Below are positions 5,941 through 14,149 of a stretch of 64,000 nt of DNA, in pieces; position 1 is the stretch's first letter, and every line of letters starts with the position of its first letter. Source of the DNA: Streptomyces griseosporeus (GTDB lineage Bacteria; Actinomycetota; Actinomycetes; Streptomycetales; Streptomycetaceae); the NCBI RefSeq assembly GCF_014656055.1, contig NZ_BNBR01000008.1, positions 1-64,000 of the forward strand, read 5' to 3'. The notes below the pieces were generated by a model, which was given only the letters and a program-made list of their open reading frames with translations, did no database searches and had not been told where the DNA came from. The position numbers and the translations under genes were made by a program.

Positions 5941-8352
5941 TCAGTTGACCGCGTCCACCTCCCCCTCCACCAGCTCCACGTCGTACACCAGCGGCCCCTC
6001 CCCCACCGTCACGTGCCGGGCGCGCGCGCCGTACGACGACCGCGTCGCCGCCAGCAGGTACGTCCCCGGGGCCGGGACCGAGACGATGTAGGAGCCGTCG
6101 GCCAGGGACCGCACCCGGTCCAGGCGCCGGCCGCCGGTCGTCAGCAGCGTCACCGACGCGCCGTCCACCGGGGCACCCGTCGCGTCCCGGACGAAGCCGT
6201 GGACCACCGAGGCCGGGCCGTCGGCGGACCGCGGTTCGGGATCCTCCGCCGGTTCCACCGCCAGGTGCGGCAGCCGCTTCTCCAGCCAGGCCGGCAGCCA
6301 CCAGTTGGACGCGCCGAGCAGGTGCATCGCCGCCGGCACCAGTGCCGTACGCAGCAGGAACGCGTCCAGGGCCACCGCCGCCGCCAGGCCCACGCCCGCC
6401 ATCGCCGCGCCCGAGTCACCGCTGAGGACGAAGGCGAGGAAGACGCAGACCATGATCAGGGCCGCGGAGTTGATCACCCGGCTGGTCTCGGCGAGGCCGA
6501 CGCGGACCGCGCGGGCGTTGTCCCTGGTGTGCACCCACTCCTCGTGCATGCGGCTGACCAGGAACACCTGGTAGTCCATGGACAGGCCGAAGAGCAGGGA
6601 CAGCATGATGACCGGCAGGAAGGCGTTGATCGGGCCCTCCTTGCCGAGGCCCAGCAGGTCCAGGCCCCAGCCCCACTGGAAGATCGCCACCAGCACGCCG
6701 AACGAGGCCGCCGCGGCGATCAGGTTCATCACCGCCGCCGTCAGCGGCACCACCAGCGAGCGGAACGCCACCAGCAGGAGCAGGAAGCCGAGGCCGATGA
6801 TCGTCGCGATGAAGTACGGCAGGCGGTCGCCCGTCACCGACGCGAAGTCCTTCGACACCGCGGTCACCCCGCCGACGTGGGCCTCGGCGCCCGCCCGTGG
6901 GATCACCTCGCCGCGCAGGGTGTCGATCAGGTCGTCCGTCTCCTTCGACTGCGGGGACGTCGTCGGGATCACCTGGATCACCGTCACGCCATGCGCGGGC
7001 GGCAGCGGCACGGCCCGGGCGACGCCCTCGGTGGCCTGGATGCCCTTGACGAGGGCCGTGGCGTCGCCGCCCTCGCTCACCACCTGCAGGGGGCCGTTGA
7101 AGCCGGGGCCGAAGCCCTCCGCGAGCAGGTCGTAGGCCTTGCGGGTGGTGGTGGAGGCGTCGTCGTTGCCCTGGTCGGTGGCGCCGAGGCGCAGGGACAG
7201 CACGGGCAGCGCCAGAACCGCCATGACGACGAGCGCGAGGGCGGCGATCGTGCGCGGGCGCCTCTGCACCGTGCCCGACCAACGGGCCGCGAGACCGCTC
7301 GCGCGCTCCTGCTCCGGGCCCTCGGCGGCCAGCCGGCGGCGCTGGCGGCGGCTGAGGACGCGCGGGCCGAGGAAGCCCAGCAGGGCCGGGAGCAGGGTGA
7401 CCGCGGCGAGGACGCTGAGGACGACCGTGAGGGAGGTGCCGATGACCACGCCGTCGAGGAAGCGCAGGTTCGTCACGAGCATGCCGGCGAGCGCGATGCA
7501 CACCGTGCCGCCCGCGAACAGCACCGCCCGGCCGGAGGTGTTGAGCGCGGTGACCGCCGACTGCTCGGGGTCCATGCCCTTGAGGATGCCGCGGCGGTGC
7601 CGGGTGACGATGAACAGGGCGTAGTCGATGCCGACGCCGAGACCGATCAGGGAGGACAGCAGCGGCGCCAGGTCGGGGATGTCGGTGGTGTGGCTGAGCA
7701 GCTGGGTGCCGAACAGGCCCATGCCGACGCCGAAGACGGCCACCGCGATCGGCAGCAGCATCGCGAAGAGCGAGCCGAAGGCGAGGAAGAGGACGATCGC
7801 GGCGGCGGCCAGGCCGACCATCTCCGCGAGGCCCTGCGGCGGTTCCTGCACACGCTGGATCGCCTGGCCGCCCAGTTCGACCTGGAGGCCGTCGCGGCGG
7901 GCGTCGCGCGCGGTGTCGACGACGTCCTCGACGAGTTCCTTCGGGATCTCGTTGGCGCGCTGGGTGAAGGTGATCTGGGCGTAGGCGATGTGCCCGTCGC
8001 GGCTGATCTGCGCCGCGCCCTGCGGCCCGGAGTAGGGGCCGGAGACGTCACCGACGCCCTTCATCCGCGCGATCTTCTCCAGGGCGGGCTGGATGCGGGA
8101 GCGGACGTCCGCGTCCCGGACACTGCCCTCGTCGACCTTCCACACCACCGTGTCGGTGTCGCCCGCGCGGGCCGGGAACGCCTTCTCCATCAGGTCGTAC
8201 GCGCTCTTGGAGTCCGTGTCGGGCAGGGAGAACACGTTCGCGTAGTCGCTGCCCGCCGTGGAGGCGGACGCCCCCAGGCCGAACAGCGCCCCCACCCACA
8301 GCAACAGGACCACCAGCCGGTGCCGGTAACACCAGCGTGCCAGTGCAGCCAC
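5941..8352 (-). CDS. MMPL/RND family membrane exporter with C-terminal Ig-like domain
   Basis: About 803 residues. A signal-anchor helix ('RLVVLLLWVGALFGLG') is followed by a large extracytoplasmic domain, a block of five or six helices with the MMPL 'GLGVGIDYALFIVTRHR' motif, a second ectodomain, and a second block with 'FGLSMDYQVFLVSRM'. These paired GxxxDY motifs carry the proton-relay acids. The last 85 residues after 'GPASVVHGFVRDATGAPVDG' look like a carboxypeptidase-regulatory-like beta-sandwich, which most MMPL proteins lack. AAGGAG lies 7 bases before the GTG at 8352 but only 1 base before the TTG at 8358, so 8352 is preferred. It is divergent from a two-component system across a tandem box, suggesting regulated export of a lipid or drug. 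Confidence 0.92.
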   Translation of the reverse strand: MAALARWCYRHRLVVLLLWVGALFGLGASASTAGSDYANVFSLPDTDSKSAYDLMEKAFPARAGDTDTVVWKVDEGSVRDADVRSRIQPALEKIARMKGVGDVSGPYSGPQGAAQISRDGHIAYAQITFTQRANEIPKELVEDVVDTARDARRDGLQVELGGQAIQRVQEPPQGLAEMVGLAAAAIVLFLAFGSLFAMLLPIAVAVFGVGMGLFGTQLLSHTTDIPDLAPLLSSLIGLGVGIDYALFIVTRHRRGILKGMDPEQSAVTALNTSGRAVLFAGGTVCIALAGMLVTNLRFLDGVVIGTSLTVVLSVLAAVTLLPALLGFLGPRVLSRRQRRRLAAEGPEQERASGLAARWSGTVQRRPRTIAALALVVMAVLALPVLSLRLGATDQGNDDASTTTRKAYDLLAEGFGPGFNGPLQVVSEGGDATALVKGIQATEGVARAVPLPPAHGVTVIQVIPTTSPQSKETDDLIDTLRGEVIPRAGAEAHVGGVTAVSKDFASVTGDRLPYFIATIIGLGFLLLLVAFRSLVVPLTAAVMNLIAAAASFGVLVAIFQWGWGLDLLGLGKEGPINAFLPVIMLSLLFGLSMDYQVFLVSRMHEEWVHTRDNARAVRVGLAETSRVINSAALIMVCVFLAFVLSGDSGAAMAGVGLAAAVALDAFLLRTALVPAAMHLLGASNWWLPAWLEKRLPHLAVEPAEDPEPRSADGPASVVHGFVRDATGAPVDGASVTLLTTGGRRLDRVRSLADGSYIVSVPAPGTYLLAATRSSYGARARHVTVGEGPLVYDVELVEGEVDAVN

Positions 8353-8437
8353 GCTCAAGCTCCTTAGAAATCAGGTCCCCCGGGTCCTGGGCAGCAGCAT
8401 CGGCGCCCGCGCACGCGCGGGACACTCGGCGCGCGGG

Positions 8438-8483
8438 ACTCTCAAGGAACTCCAAGGCTCACTCTCAAGGAACTCCAAGGCTC
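8438..8483. promoter_or_regulatory. Perfect tandem 23-bp duplication, presumed response-regulator binding boxes
   Basis: 8438-8460 is repeated exactly at 8461-8483. Each copy holds two half-sites of the form CTC(T)CAAGG, so the array reads as four CAAGG-containing half-sites spaced about 11-12 bp, one helical turn apart. That is the geometry of OmpR/PhoB-family binding. The array ends just upstream of where a -35 element would sit for the leaderless-looking response regulator gene (GATACT -10 at 8512-8517, ATG 8524). It also lies in the control region of the divergent MMPL gene. Binding by the adjacent regulator is inference. Confidence 0.75.
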
Positions 8484-8523
8484 TGCCGGGCCCGTGGCCC
8501 GCGGGGGTGCCGATACTGGTGGC

Positions 8524-9222
8524 ATGACGACGGCATCTGGACCGCCCGGCACCGTGCTGGTGGTGGAGGACGAGGAGTCCATCGCGGACGTCCTCGCCAT
8601 CGCGCTGCGCTACCACCGCTTCGAGGTGATGACCGCGCCGACCGTGCGCGAGGCGCTCGCGCTCGCCGGGCGGACCCGGCCGGACGCGGCGCTGCTCGAC
8701 GTCATGCTGCCGGACGGCGACGGCCGGGCGCTGGGGCGCGAACTGCGCGCGCAGCAGCCGGAGCTGGCGCTGGTGTTCCTGACCGCGCGGGACGCGCCCG
8801 CGGAGGTCGTCGGCGCGCTGGGCTTCGCCGACGACTACATCACCAAGCCGTTCAACATCGACGAGGTCGTCGCCCGCGTCACGGCCGTCCTGCGCCGCAC
8901 CCGGCCCGCCGACGTGCTGCCGCAGCGGCCCCCGCTGCGCTACGGCGACCTGGAGCTGGACGAGACGACGTACTGCGTGCACCGCGCGGGCCGCACGGTC
9001 GAGCTGACCCCGACCGAGTACGCGCTGCTGCGGTTCCTGGTCCGCAACGGCGGCCGGATCGTGCCCAAGGAGCAACTGCTGCGCCACGTCTGGCAGTACG
9101 AGCACGCACCGGCCGAGTCGACGGTCGTCGAGACGTACATCAGCTATCTGCGGCGCAAGCTGGACGCGCTCGGACCGCCGGTGATCACCACCCGGCGGGG
9201 TGTCGGGTACGGACTGGCATGA
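8524..9222 (+). CDS. OmpR/PhoB family response regulator
   Basis: 232 residues. A receiver domain (1-125) has acidic pocket 'VVEDEES', phosphoacceptor Asp59 in 'ALLDVMLPDGDG', Thr in 'LTARD' and Lys in 'YITKPFN'. A winged-helix DNA-binding domain (about 140-232) has 'VELTPTEYALLRFLVRNGGRIVP' and 'VVETYISYLRRKLD' and ends 'TRRGVGYGLA'. The ATG at 8524 lies 7 bases after a GATACT box with no ribosome-binding site, so it may be leaderless. Its stop overlaps the kinase start (ATGA), so the two proteins are made together. Partner kinase 9219-10658; likely targets are its own promoter and the divergent MMPL exporter, through the tandem box. Confidence 0.95.
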   Translation: MTTASGPPGTVLVVEDEESIADVLAIALRYHRFEVMTAPTVREALALAGRTRPDAALLDVMLPDGDGRALGRELRAQQPELALVFLTARDAPAEVVGALGFADDYITKPFNIDEVVARVTAVLRRTRPADVLPQRPPLRYGDLELDETTYCVHRAGRTVELTPTEYALLRFLVRNGGRIVPKEQLLRHVWQYEHAPAESTVVETYISYLRRKLDALGPPVITTRRGVGYGLA

Positions 9223-10658
9223 GGCAGCCGCCCCGCCTGCACTCGCTGCGCGCCAAGCTGACCCTGGCCAACGTGGCGCTGCTCGCCCTCGGCATCGTCG
9301 CCGCCACCGCCGTCAGCCTCATGGGCATGCGGCACTACCTGCTCGACCAGATCGACAGCGAGCTGACCCGCAGCCGTGACTCGCTCGCCGCGTCGAGCCT
9401 GACCGTGCGGCAGATCGACTCGCTGAGCGTGATGGCGTTCGTCCGCGACCGGGTCGCGCCCCAGCACGCCGGGGAACGGCCCGCGCCGGACTCGATCTAC
9501 GCCGCCCTCGACGGCCGGGGCGAGCCGCGCAGCCTCTTCGGGATCGCGCCGACCGACGCCCAGCGGGAGCTGACCCGTGCCGTGGGCGATCCCGGCGCCC
9601 TGGCCCGCGACCCCGAGCCGCACGACGTGACCGTGGGCGGCGCCCCCTACCGGGCCACCGCGACCCGGCTCGCCGACGGCACGTATCTCGTCTTCGCCGC
9701 CTCCACCGACGCCCTGCACAAGGGCGTCGCCAAGGCCCTCAAACTCGATCTCGCCGTCGGCACGCTGCTGCTGGCGCTGCTCGCCTGCCTGACGATGTTC
9801 AGCGTGCGGCGCCGGATGCGGCCGCTGGAGGACATGGTGGAGACGTCGTCGGCGATCGCCGAGGGCGATCTGACCCGGCGGGTGCCCTCCAGCCGGGAGA
9901 CCACGCTGGAGGTGGAGCAGCTGCGGCTGGCGCTCAACTCGATGCTGCAGCAGGTGGAGTCGGCGTACCGCACGCGCGAGCGCAGTGCGGCCCAGCTGCG
10001 CCGGTTCGTCGCCGACGCCTCGCACGAGCTGCGCACGCCGCTGTCGGCGATACGCGGCTATCTCCAGCTGTACGACAAGGGGATGCTGCGGGAGGAGGCG
10101 GAGCGCAAGCGGGCCTGGGCGCGGGTGATGGCGGAGGCCGACCGGATGGGGCACCTGGTGGACGAGCTGTTGACGCTGGCCCGTCTGGACCAGCAGCCCG
10201 AACTGCGGTTCCGCAACGTGGACGTGAGCCGCCTGGTGCGGGAGGCGGCCGAGGACCTGCGGGCGCAGCAGCCGCTGCGGCCGGTCACCGCGGACGCCGA
10301 CGGGGCGCTGCTGGTGCAGGCGGACGAGCCGGGGCTGCGCAAGGTGCTGGGCAACCTGGTGGCCAACGTGCGGGTGCACACGCCCGCCGACGTGCCGGTC
10401 AGGCTGTGCGCCGAGCGGGCGGACGGGGTGGTGCGGCTGTGCGTCGAGGACGCGGGGCCGGGGCTCGCCGGGGAGGACGCGGCGCGGGTCTTCGACCGGT
10501 TCTTCCGCGCGGGCGGCGGCGCGGGCAGCGGGCTCGGCATGGCGATCGTGCAGGGCGTGGTGCGGGCGCACGGCGGCGAGGTGGCGGTGCGCACGGCGCC
10601 CGGCGAGGGGCTGGCGGTGACGGTCACCCTGCCGGCGCGGGTGCCCGCGGGGCCGTAG
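9219..10658 (+). CDS. Sensor histidine kinase (HisKA/HATPase)
   Basis: 479 residues. Helix 1 (about 10-32), an extracytoplasmic sensor of about 130 residues with no recognisable ligand motif, helix 2 ('LAVGTLLLALLACLTMFSV'), HAMP domain, HisKA with His269 in 'FVADASHELRTPLSAIRGY', then HATPase_c with N-box 'KVLGNLVANVRVH', G1 'DAGPGL', F-box 'FDRFFR' and G2 'GSGLGMAIV'. The N-box has 'NLVANVRVH' instead of the usual 'NLL.NA..HT'. Start ATG 9219 overlaps the regulator stop. Role: membrane sensor that phosphorylates the response regulator encoded just upstream; the stimulus is unknown, but the divergent MMPL pump suggests an envelope or drug signal. Confidence 0.95.
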   Translation: MRQPPRLHSLRAKLTLANVALLALGIVAATAVSLMGMRHYLLDQIDSELTRSRDSLAASSLTVRQIDSLSVMAFVRDRVAPQHAGERPAPDSIYAALDGRGEPRSLFGIAPTDAQRELTRAVGDPGALARDPEPHDVTVGGAPYRATATRLADGTYLVFAASTDALHKGVAKALKLDLAVGTLLLALLACLTMFSVRRRMRPLEDMVETSSAIAEGDLTRRVPSSRETTLEVEQLRLALNSMLQQVESAYRTRERSAAQLRRFVADASHELRTPLSAIRGYLQLYDKGMLREEAERKRAWARVMAEADRMGHLVDELLTLARLDQQPELRFRNVDVSRLVREAAEDLRAQQPLRPVTADADGALLVQADEPGLRKVLGNLVANVRVHTPADVPVRLCAERADGVVRLCVEDAGPGLAGEDAARVFDRFFRAGGGAGSGLGMAIVQGVVRAHGGEVAVRTAPGEGLAVTVTLPARVPAGP

Positions 10659-10673
10659 CTCCGCGGGCACCCG
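10638..10673 (+). terminator. Hairpin spanning the kinase stop codon
   Basis: CGGGTGCCCGCGG (10638-10650) pairs perfectly with CCGCGGGCACCCG (10661-10673), a 13-bp stem. The TAG stop codon of the kinase gene (10656-10658) is in the 10-base loop. There is no U-tract. In Streptomyces such stems often act as terminators or 3' stabilisers. Confidence 0.65.
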
Positions 10674-10740
10674 GGCAAGGGGCGGACCGGGCCGGATCCG
10701 GGTCAGGCTCCGCGGCCGCCCGGACATGTGGCCGGCCGGG

Positions 10741-12297
10741 TCAGATCCAGGTCAGGTTCCACAGGCGGAACACGCCGCTGCCGTCCGACAGGTACTGGCC
10801 GCCGCCGACGTCCTCGCTGGTGACGATGTACTCCTTGCGCTGCCACAGCGGCAGGGCCGGCACGTCCTGGGCGATCTGCTCCTGCACGCCGCGGAAGTCC
10901 TTGGCCGCGCGGCCGCGGTCGGCGTACTGCTGCGAGGACTTGATCAGACGGTCGACGGCCGCGCTGCTGTAGCCGGTGTTCATCGTGCCGTCGGTGCCGA
11001 CGAGCGGCGAGCCGAAGGTGTCCGGGTCGGGGTAGTCGGCGACCCAGCCGACGGCGTAGGCGTCGAGTTTGCCGGTGGCCCAGCGCTGCTGGAAGTCGGT
11101 CCACTCGTAGCCCTTGACGGTGACCTGGAACAGGCCGGAGGCCTCCAGCTGCCGCTTGATCTCCTTGGCCTCGTCCTCGGCGGCGCCGCTGCCGGTGCCG
11201 TAGCCGTAGGTGAAGCGGACCGGCAGCTCGACGCCGGCCTCCTGGAGCAGGGCGCGCGCCTTGGCGGCGCTGCGCGTCGGGTAGGCGTCGAAGAAGGACG
11301 TGGTGTGGCCGATCAGACCGGTCGGGATGAGCGAGTAGAGCGGGTCGACGGTCCCGTCGTACACGGTGGCGGCGAGCCGTTCGCGGTCGACCAGCCAGGC
11401 GATCGCGCGGCGCACGGCGACGTCGTGCAGGGGTGAGCCCTTGCGGGTGTTGAAGTACAGGTTGCGGGTGTCGGAGCTGTCGGCCTCGGTGACGCGCTGC
11501 CCGGGGTCGCTGGGGTTGAGGCCCGCGAGGACGTCCGGCGGCAGCTGGCGGGTCGCCACCTGCACCTGCTTGGCCTTCCACGCCGCGTCCAGCGCCTTGG
11601 GGTCCTTGTAGTAGCGCAGGTCGACGGGCTTGCCGGTGCTCCTGATCGCGCCCTGGTAGCGGCCGTTGGGCGACAGCTTCGCGGAGGCGCCCTTGGTGTA
11701 CGACTTCAGGGTGTACGGGCCGGTGCCGTCGACGTGCTCGTCGGTGCGCAGGGCGTCGGCCGGGTAGCGCTCGGAGTCCACGATGGAGCCGGCGCCGGTG
11801 GCCACCTTGAACGGGAAGGTGGCGTCCGCCGAGGACAGGTGGAAGGTGACCTTCAGGCCCTGGGCGTCCACCGAGGCGAGGGTGGACAGCAGGGAGGCCG
11901 GGCCGACGTCGGAGTCGATCTTCTTGACCCGGTCGAAGGAGAACTTCACGTCCTTCGCGGTCACCTCGCGCCCGCTGGGGAAGGTGAGCCCCTCGCGCAG
12001 TGTGCAGCGGTACGTCGTGAGGCTGCCCTTGTCGAAGGCGCAGCTCTCGGCCGCGTCCGGGACGGGCTGGACGCCGCCGGGTTCGTAGGTGAGCAGGGAC
12101 TGGTAGACGTTGCTGAACAGCGCCCAGGATCCGGCGTCGTAGGCGCCCGCCGGGTCGAGCGATGTGATGGAGTCCGTCGTTCCGACGACGATGGTGCTGC
12201 CCGCGTCCTCGTCGGACGGCAGCAGTTGCCAGGCGCCCACACCGGCGGCTGCCAGGACCAGCAGCGCCGCCAGGATCCGCATGCGAACCGATCGCAT
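10741..12297 (-). CDS. ABC transporter solute-binding protein, family 5 (peptide/nickel type)
   Basis: 518 residues. The N-terminal hydrophobic segment ('ILAALLVLAAAGVGAW') has no lipobox Cys, so the protein is probably anchored by an uncleaved helix. The body is SBP family 5 (DppA/OppA-like): 'GTTDSITSLDPAGAYD' near the N-terminus, 'LREGLTFPSGREVTAKDVKFSFDRV' and 'VDGTGPYTLKSY', 'RNLYFNTRKGSPLHDVAVRRAIAWLVDRE' and 'YPDPDTFGSPL'. It would bind peptides or similar solutes outside the membrane. No permease or ATPase genes lie next to it, so it is an orphan that must use a transporter encoded elsewhere or act as a sensor. GGGGAGG lies about 11 bases before the ATG at 12297; a second ATG at 12282 is possible. 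Confidence 0.9.
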   Translation of the reverse strand: MRSVRMRILAALLVLAAAGVGAWQLLPSDEDAGSTIVVGTTDSITSLDPAGAYDAGSWALFSNVYQSLLTYEPGGVQPVPDAAESCAFDKGSLTTYRCTLREGLTFPSGREVTAKDVKFSFDRVKKIDSDVGPASLLSTLASVDAQGLKVTFHLSSADATFPFKVATGAGSIVDSERYPADALRTDEHVDGTGPYTLKSYTKGASAKLSPNGRYQGAIRSTGKPVDLRYYKDPKALDAAWKAKQVQVATRQLPPDVLAGLNPSDPGQRVTEADSSDTRNLYFNTRKGSPLHDVAVRRAIAWLVDRERLAATVYDGTVDPLYSLIPTGLIGHTTSFFDAYPTRSAAKARALLQEAGVELPVRFTYGYGTGSGAAEDEAKEIKRQLEASGLFQVTVKGYEWTDFQQRWATGKLDAYAVGWVADYPDPDTFGSPLVGTDGTMNTGYSSAAVDRLIKSSQQYADRGRAAKDFRGVQEQIAQDVPALPLWQRKEYIVTSEDVGGGQYLSDGSGVFRLWNLTWI

Positions 12298-12424
12298 GGT
12301 GTTGGTGTCCTCCCCAGGCCCGCAGGCGGGCCCCCGCGTGTGCCACTCCCCTTGTGGCGGCCACCTCCCCTGGTGGCGCGCTCACCTAATCACAGGTGTT
12401 TCGGCGGGGGAAGGGGGGATTTGT

Positions 12425-12462
12425 TGAAAAAAGAAAACACTTACCGTGCCGTTCCGGCACGG
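12425..12462 (-). terminator. Intrinsic terminator after the metallophosphoesterase gene
   Basis: On the minus strand, directly after the TGA at 12463-12465, an 8-bp perfect stem (CCGTGCCG / CGGCACGG, 12444-12462, 3-base loop) is followed by a T-rich run (the complement of the A-rich 12425-12440). This is a canonical Rho-independent terminator, unusual in this GC-rich background. Confidence 0.88.
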
Positions 12463-13779
12463 TCAGGCGTCGCGTGCGGCCAGCTCGATCACGGTGATGT
12501 CGGAGGGCGCGCCGACCCGGGTCGGCGGCCCCCAGGCGCCCGCGCCCCGGGAGACGTAGAGCTGGGTGTCGCCGTAGCGTTCCAGGCCGGCCACGGTGGG
12601 GTTGGCCAGCTCGGCGAGGAGGCTGCCGGGCCACAGCTGGCCGCCGTGGGTGTGGCCGGAGAGCTGCAGGTCGACGCCGTGCCGGACGGCCTCGTGGATC
12701 TGCACCGGCTGGTGGGCGAGGAGCACGCACGCGCGCGTGGTGTCGCGGTCGCCGAGGGCGCGGGCGAAGTCGGGGCCGTGGCCCTCGCTCTCGCCCTGCA
12801 CGTCGTTGACGCCGGCCAGGTCGAACCAGGGCAGTTCGGTGCGGGCGTTCTCCAGCGGGCGCAGGCCGAGGTGCCGTACCTCCGCCACCCACTGCTCGGC
12901 GCCGGAGAAGTACTCGTGGTTGCCGGTGACGAAGTAGCTGCCGTGCCGTGCCTTCAGCCGCGCGAGCGGGGCGGCCGCCGGGCCGAGGTCCTTGACGCTG
13001 CCGTCGACCAGGTCGCCGACGACGGCGATCAGGTCGGGCTGGGTGGCGTTGATCGTGTCGACGACCTTCTCGGCGAAGCCGCGGCCGAGGACGGGACCGA
13101 GGTGGATGTCGCTGACGACGGCGATGCGGTAACCGTGGGCGGCCCGGGGCAGCTTGGCGAGCGGGACGGTGACCCGCTTCACGGACGGGCCGCGCAGCAC
13201 GCCGTAGGTGCCGTAGCCGACCGTGCCGACGGCCGCGGCGGCAGCGGCGCCCGCGACGACGCGGGAGACGAAGAGGCGGCGGGAGGGGGCGGGGGGCGCG
13301 GGCTCGTCGGGGGCGGGGTGCGGGGGCTCGGGGGGCTCGGACGCGGAGGGGGACGGCTGGGGCTCGGGGGCCGCCACCGGGTCCGGCTGCGGCTGGGAGG
13401 GCTCCGGCACGGTCACCGGCTCGGGCCGCGGCTCCGCTACGGCAGCCCCGCCGCCCGCCCGCCTCTCCGGCAGCCGCCGCAGCAGCGGTCGCACCGCCTC
13501 GCCCGCGAGGAGGGCCAGCAGCAGGTAGATCGACAGGGCCATCCACAGGAAGCCCGGCCAGGCCAGCACCTGCTGGAGCCGGAACGGCGCCCCCGCGCGC
13601 TCGGCGACCAGCGCGCCGACCGCCAGCACCCAGCCGCCGGCGACGAGGACGGCGCCCGCGCGGCGCACCGGGCCGGGGCGCTCGGTCGTGTCACGGAACA
13701 GGCGCCGCCACACGTACCAGTTGGCCGCGACGAGCACGGCCAGGACGAGCAGGGCGACGAGCACGAAGACGATGACCAC
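12463..13779 (-). CDS. Membrane-anchored metallophosphoesterase (calcineurin-like)
   Basis: 438 residues. Four hydrophobic helices lie in the first 100 residues, followed by a Pro/Glu/Ala-rich linker (about 105-165), another hydrophobic stretch, then a calcineurin-like phosphoesterase domain with all metal motifs: 'VVSDIHLG', 'VVGDLVDG', 'VTGNHEYF', 'LLAHQP' and 'LSGHTHGGQLWPG'. The architecture matches the YkuE/YaeI type of membrane phosphoesterase; the substrate may be a phospholipid or nucleotide and is not determined. GTG start at 13779 with a weak GGGGGAA site. It is monocistronic, ended by the terminator at 12425-12462. Confidence 0.92.
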   Translation of the reverse strand: MVIVFVLVALLVLAVLVAANWYVWRRLFRDTTERPGPVRRAGAVLVAGGWVLAVGALVAERAGAPFRLQQVLAWPGFLWMALSIYLLLALLAGEAVRPLLRRLPERRAGGGAAVAEPRPEPVTVPEPSQPQPDPVAAPEPQPSPSASEPPEPPHPAPDEPAPPAPSRRLFVSRVVAGAAAAAAVGTVGYGTYGVLRGPSVKRVTVPLAKLPRAAHGYRIAVVSDIHLGPVLGRGFAEKVVDTINATQPDLIAVVGDLVDGSVKDLGPAAAPLARLKARHGSYFVTGNHEYFSGAEQWVAEVRHLGLRPLENARTELPWFDLAGVNDVQGESEGHGPDFARALGDRDTTRACVLLAHQPVQIHEAVRHGVDLQLSGHTHGGQLWPGSLLAELANPTVAGLERYGDTQLYVSRGAGAWGPPTRVGAPSDITVIELAARDA

Positions 13780-13821
13780 GCTGAGGGTTCCCCCGCTTTC
13801 TCCGCCGGACCGGTCGTTCCG

Positions 13822-14061
13822 CTATGACGTGCGGCGCAGTGCGCGCAGTCCGCGCAACCCGATGACCCCGATGGCCGTCCCCAATACGAAGGACACGACG
13901 GCGAGCAGCAGGTGCACCCAGAAGTACGCGGTGGGGTGACCGTCGTCGAAGGCGAGCCCGCTGCCGTCCGCGGCGAGATTCTTGATGAAAGTGACCCAGA
14001 TGATCCAAGACCACACCCCGAAGGCGAGCAGGAACCAGGACACGGGTCGGCTGAGCTTCAT
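13822..14061 (-). CDS. SCO4848-type small membrane protein
   Basis: 79 residues with two membrane helices: 'VSWFLLAFGVWSWIIWVTFI' and 'AYFWVHLLLAVVSFVLGTAIGVIGL'. The joining segment 'KNLAADGSGLAFDDGHPTAYF' is as I recall for the actinobacterial SCO4848 family. ATG at 14061 follows a GATACT box by 6 bases with no ribosome-binding site, so it is probably leaderless; the longer open frame upstream runs antisense to the carboxypeptidase gene. It is divergent from the carboxypeptidase, with less than 90 bp between the two starts, so their promoters adjoin. Function unknown; the constant neighbourhood suggests an envelope role. Confidence 0.88.
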   Translation of the reverse strand: MKLSRPVSWFLLAFGVWSWIIWVTFIKNLAADGSGLAFDDGHPTAYFWVHLLLAVVSFVLGTAIGVIGLRGLRALRRTS

Positions 14062-14149
14062 ACGTTCAGTATCGCCGCCGTACGTCCGCTCCGGTGGCCG
14101 GGGTGGGGTGCCCGGGACGGCGCCGGGCGCTGCGGGTACGTTCTCGTTC

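Noticed and set aside
6013..8367. Long open frame antisense to the MMPL gene
   Set aside because: The translation is Arg/Gln/Asp/His-rich without domains, as expected for the opposite strand of a GC-rich gene; the minus strand encodes a complete MMPL protein.
11734..13827. Long plus-strand open frame over the solute-binding protein and phosphoesterase genes
   Set aside because: Low-complexity Gly/Arg/Asp translation; both minus-strand genes have full family motifs and a terminator lies between them.
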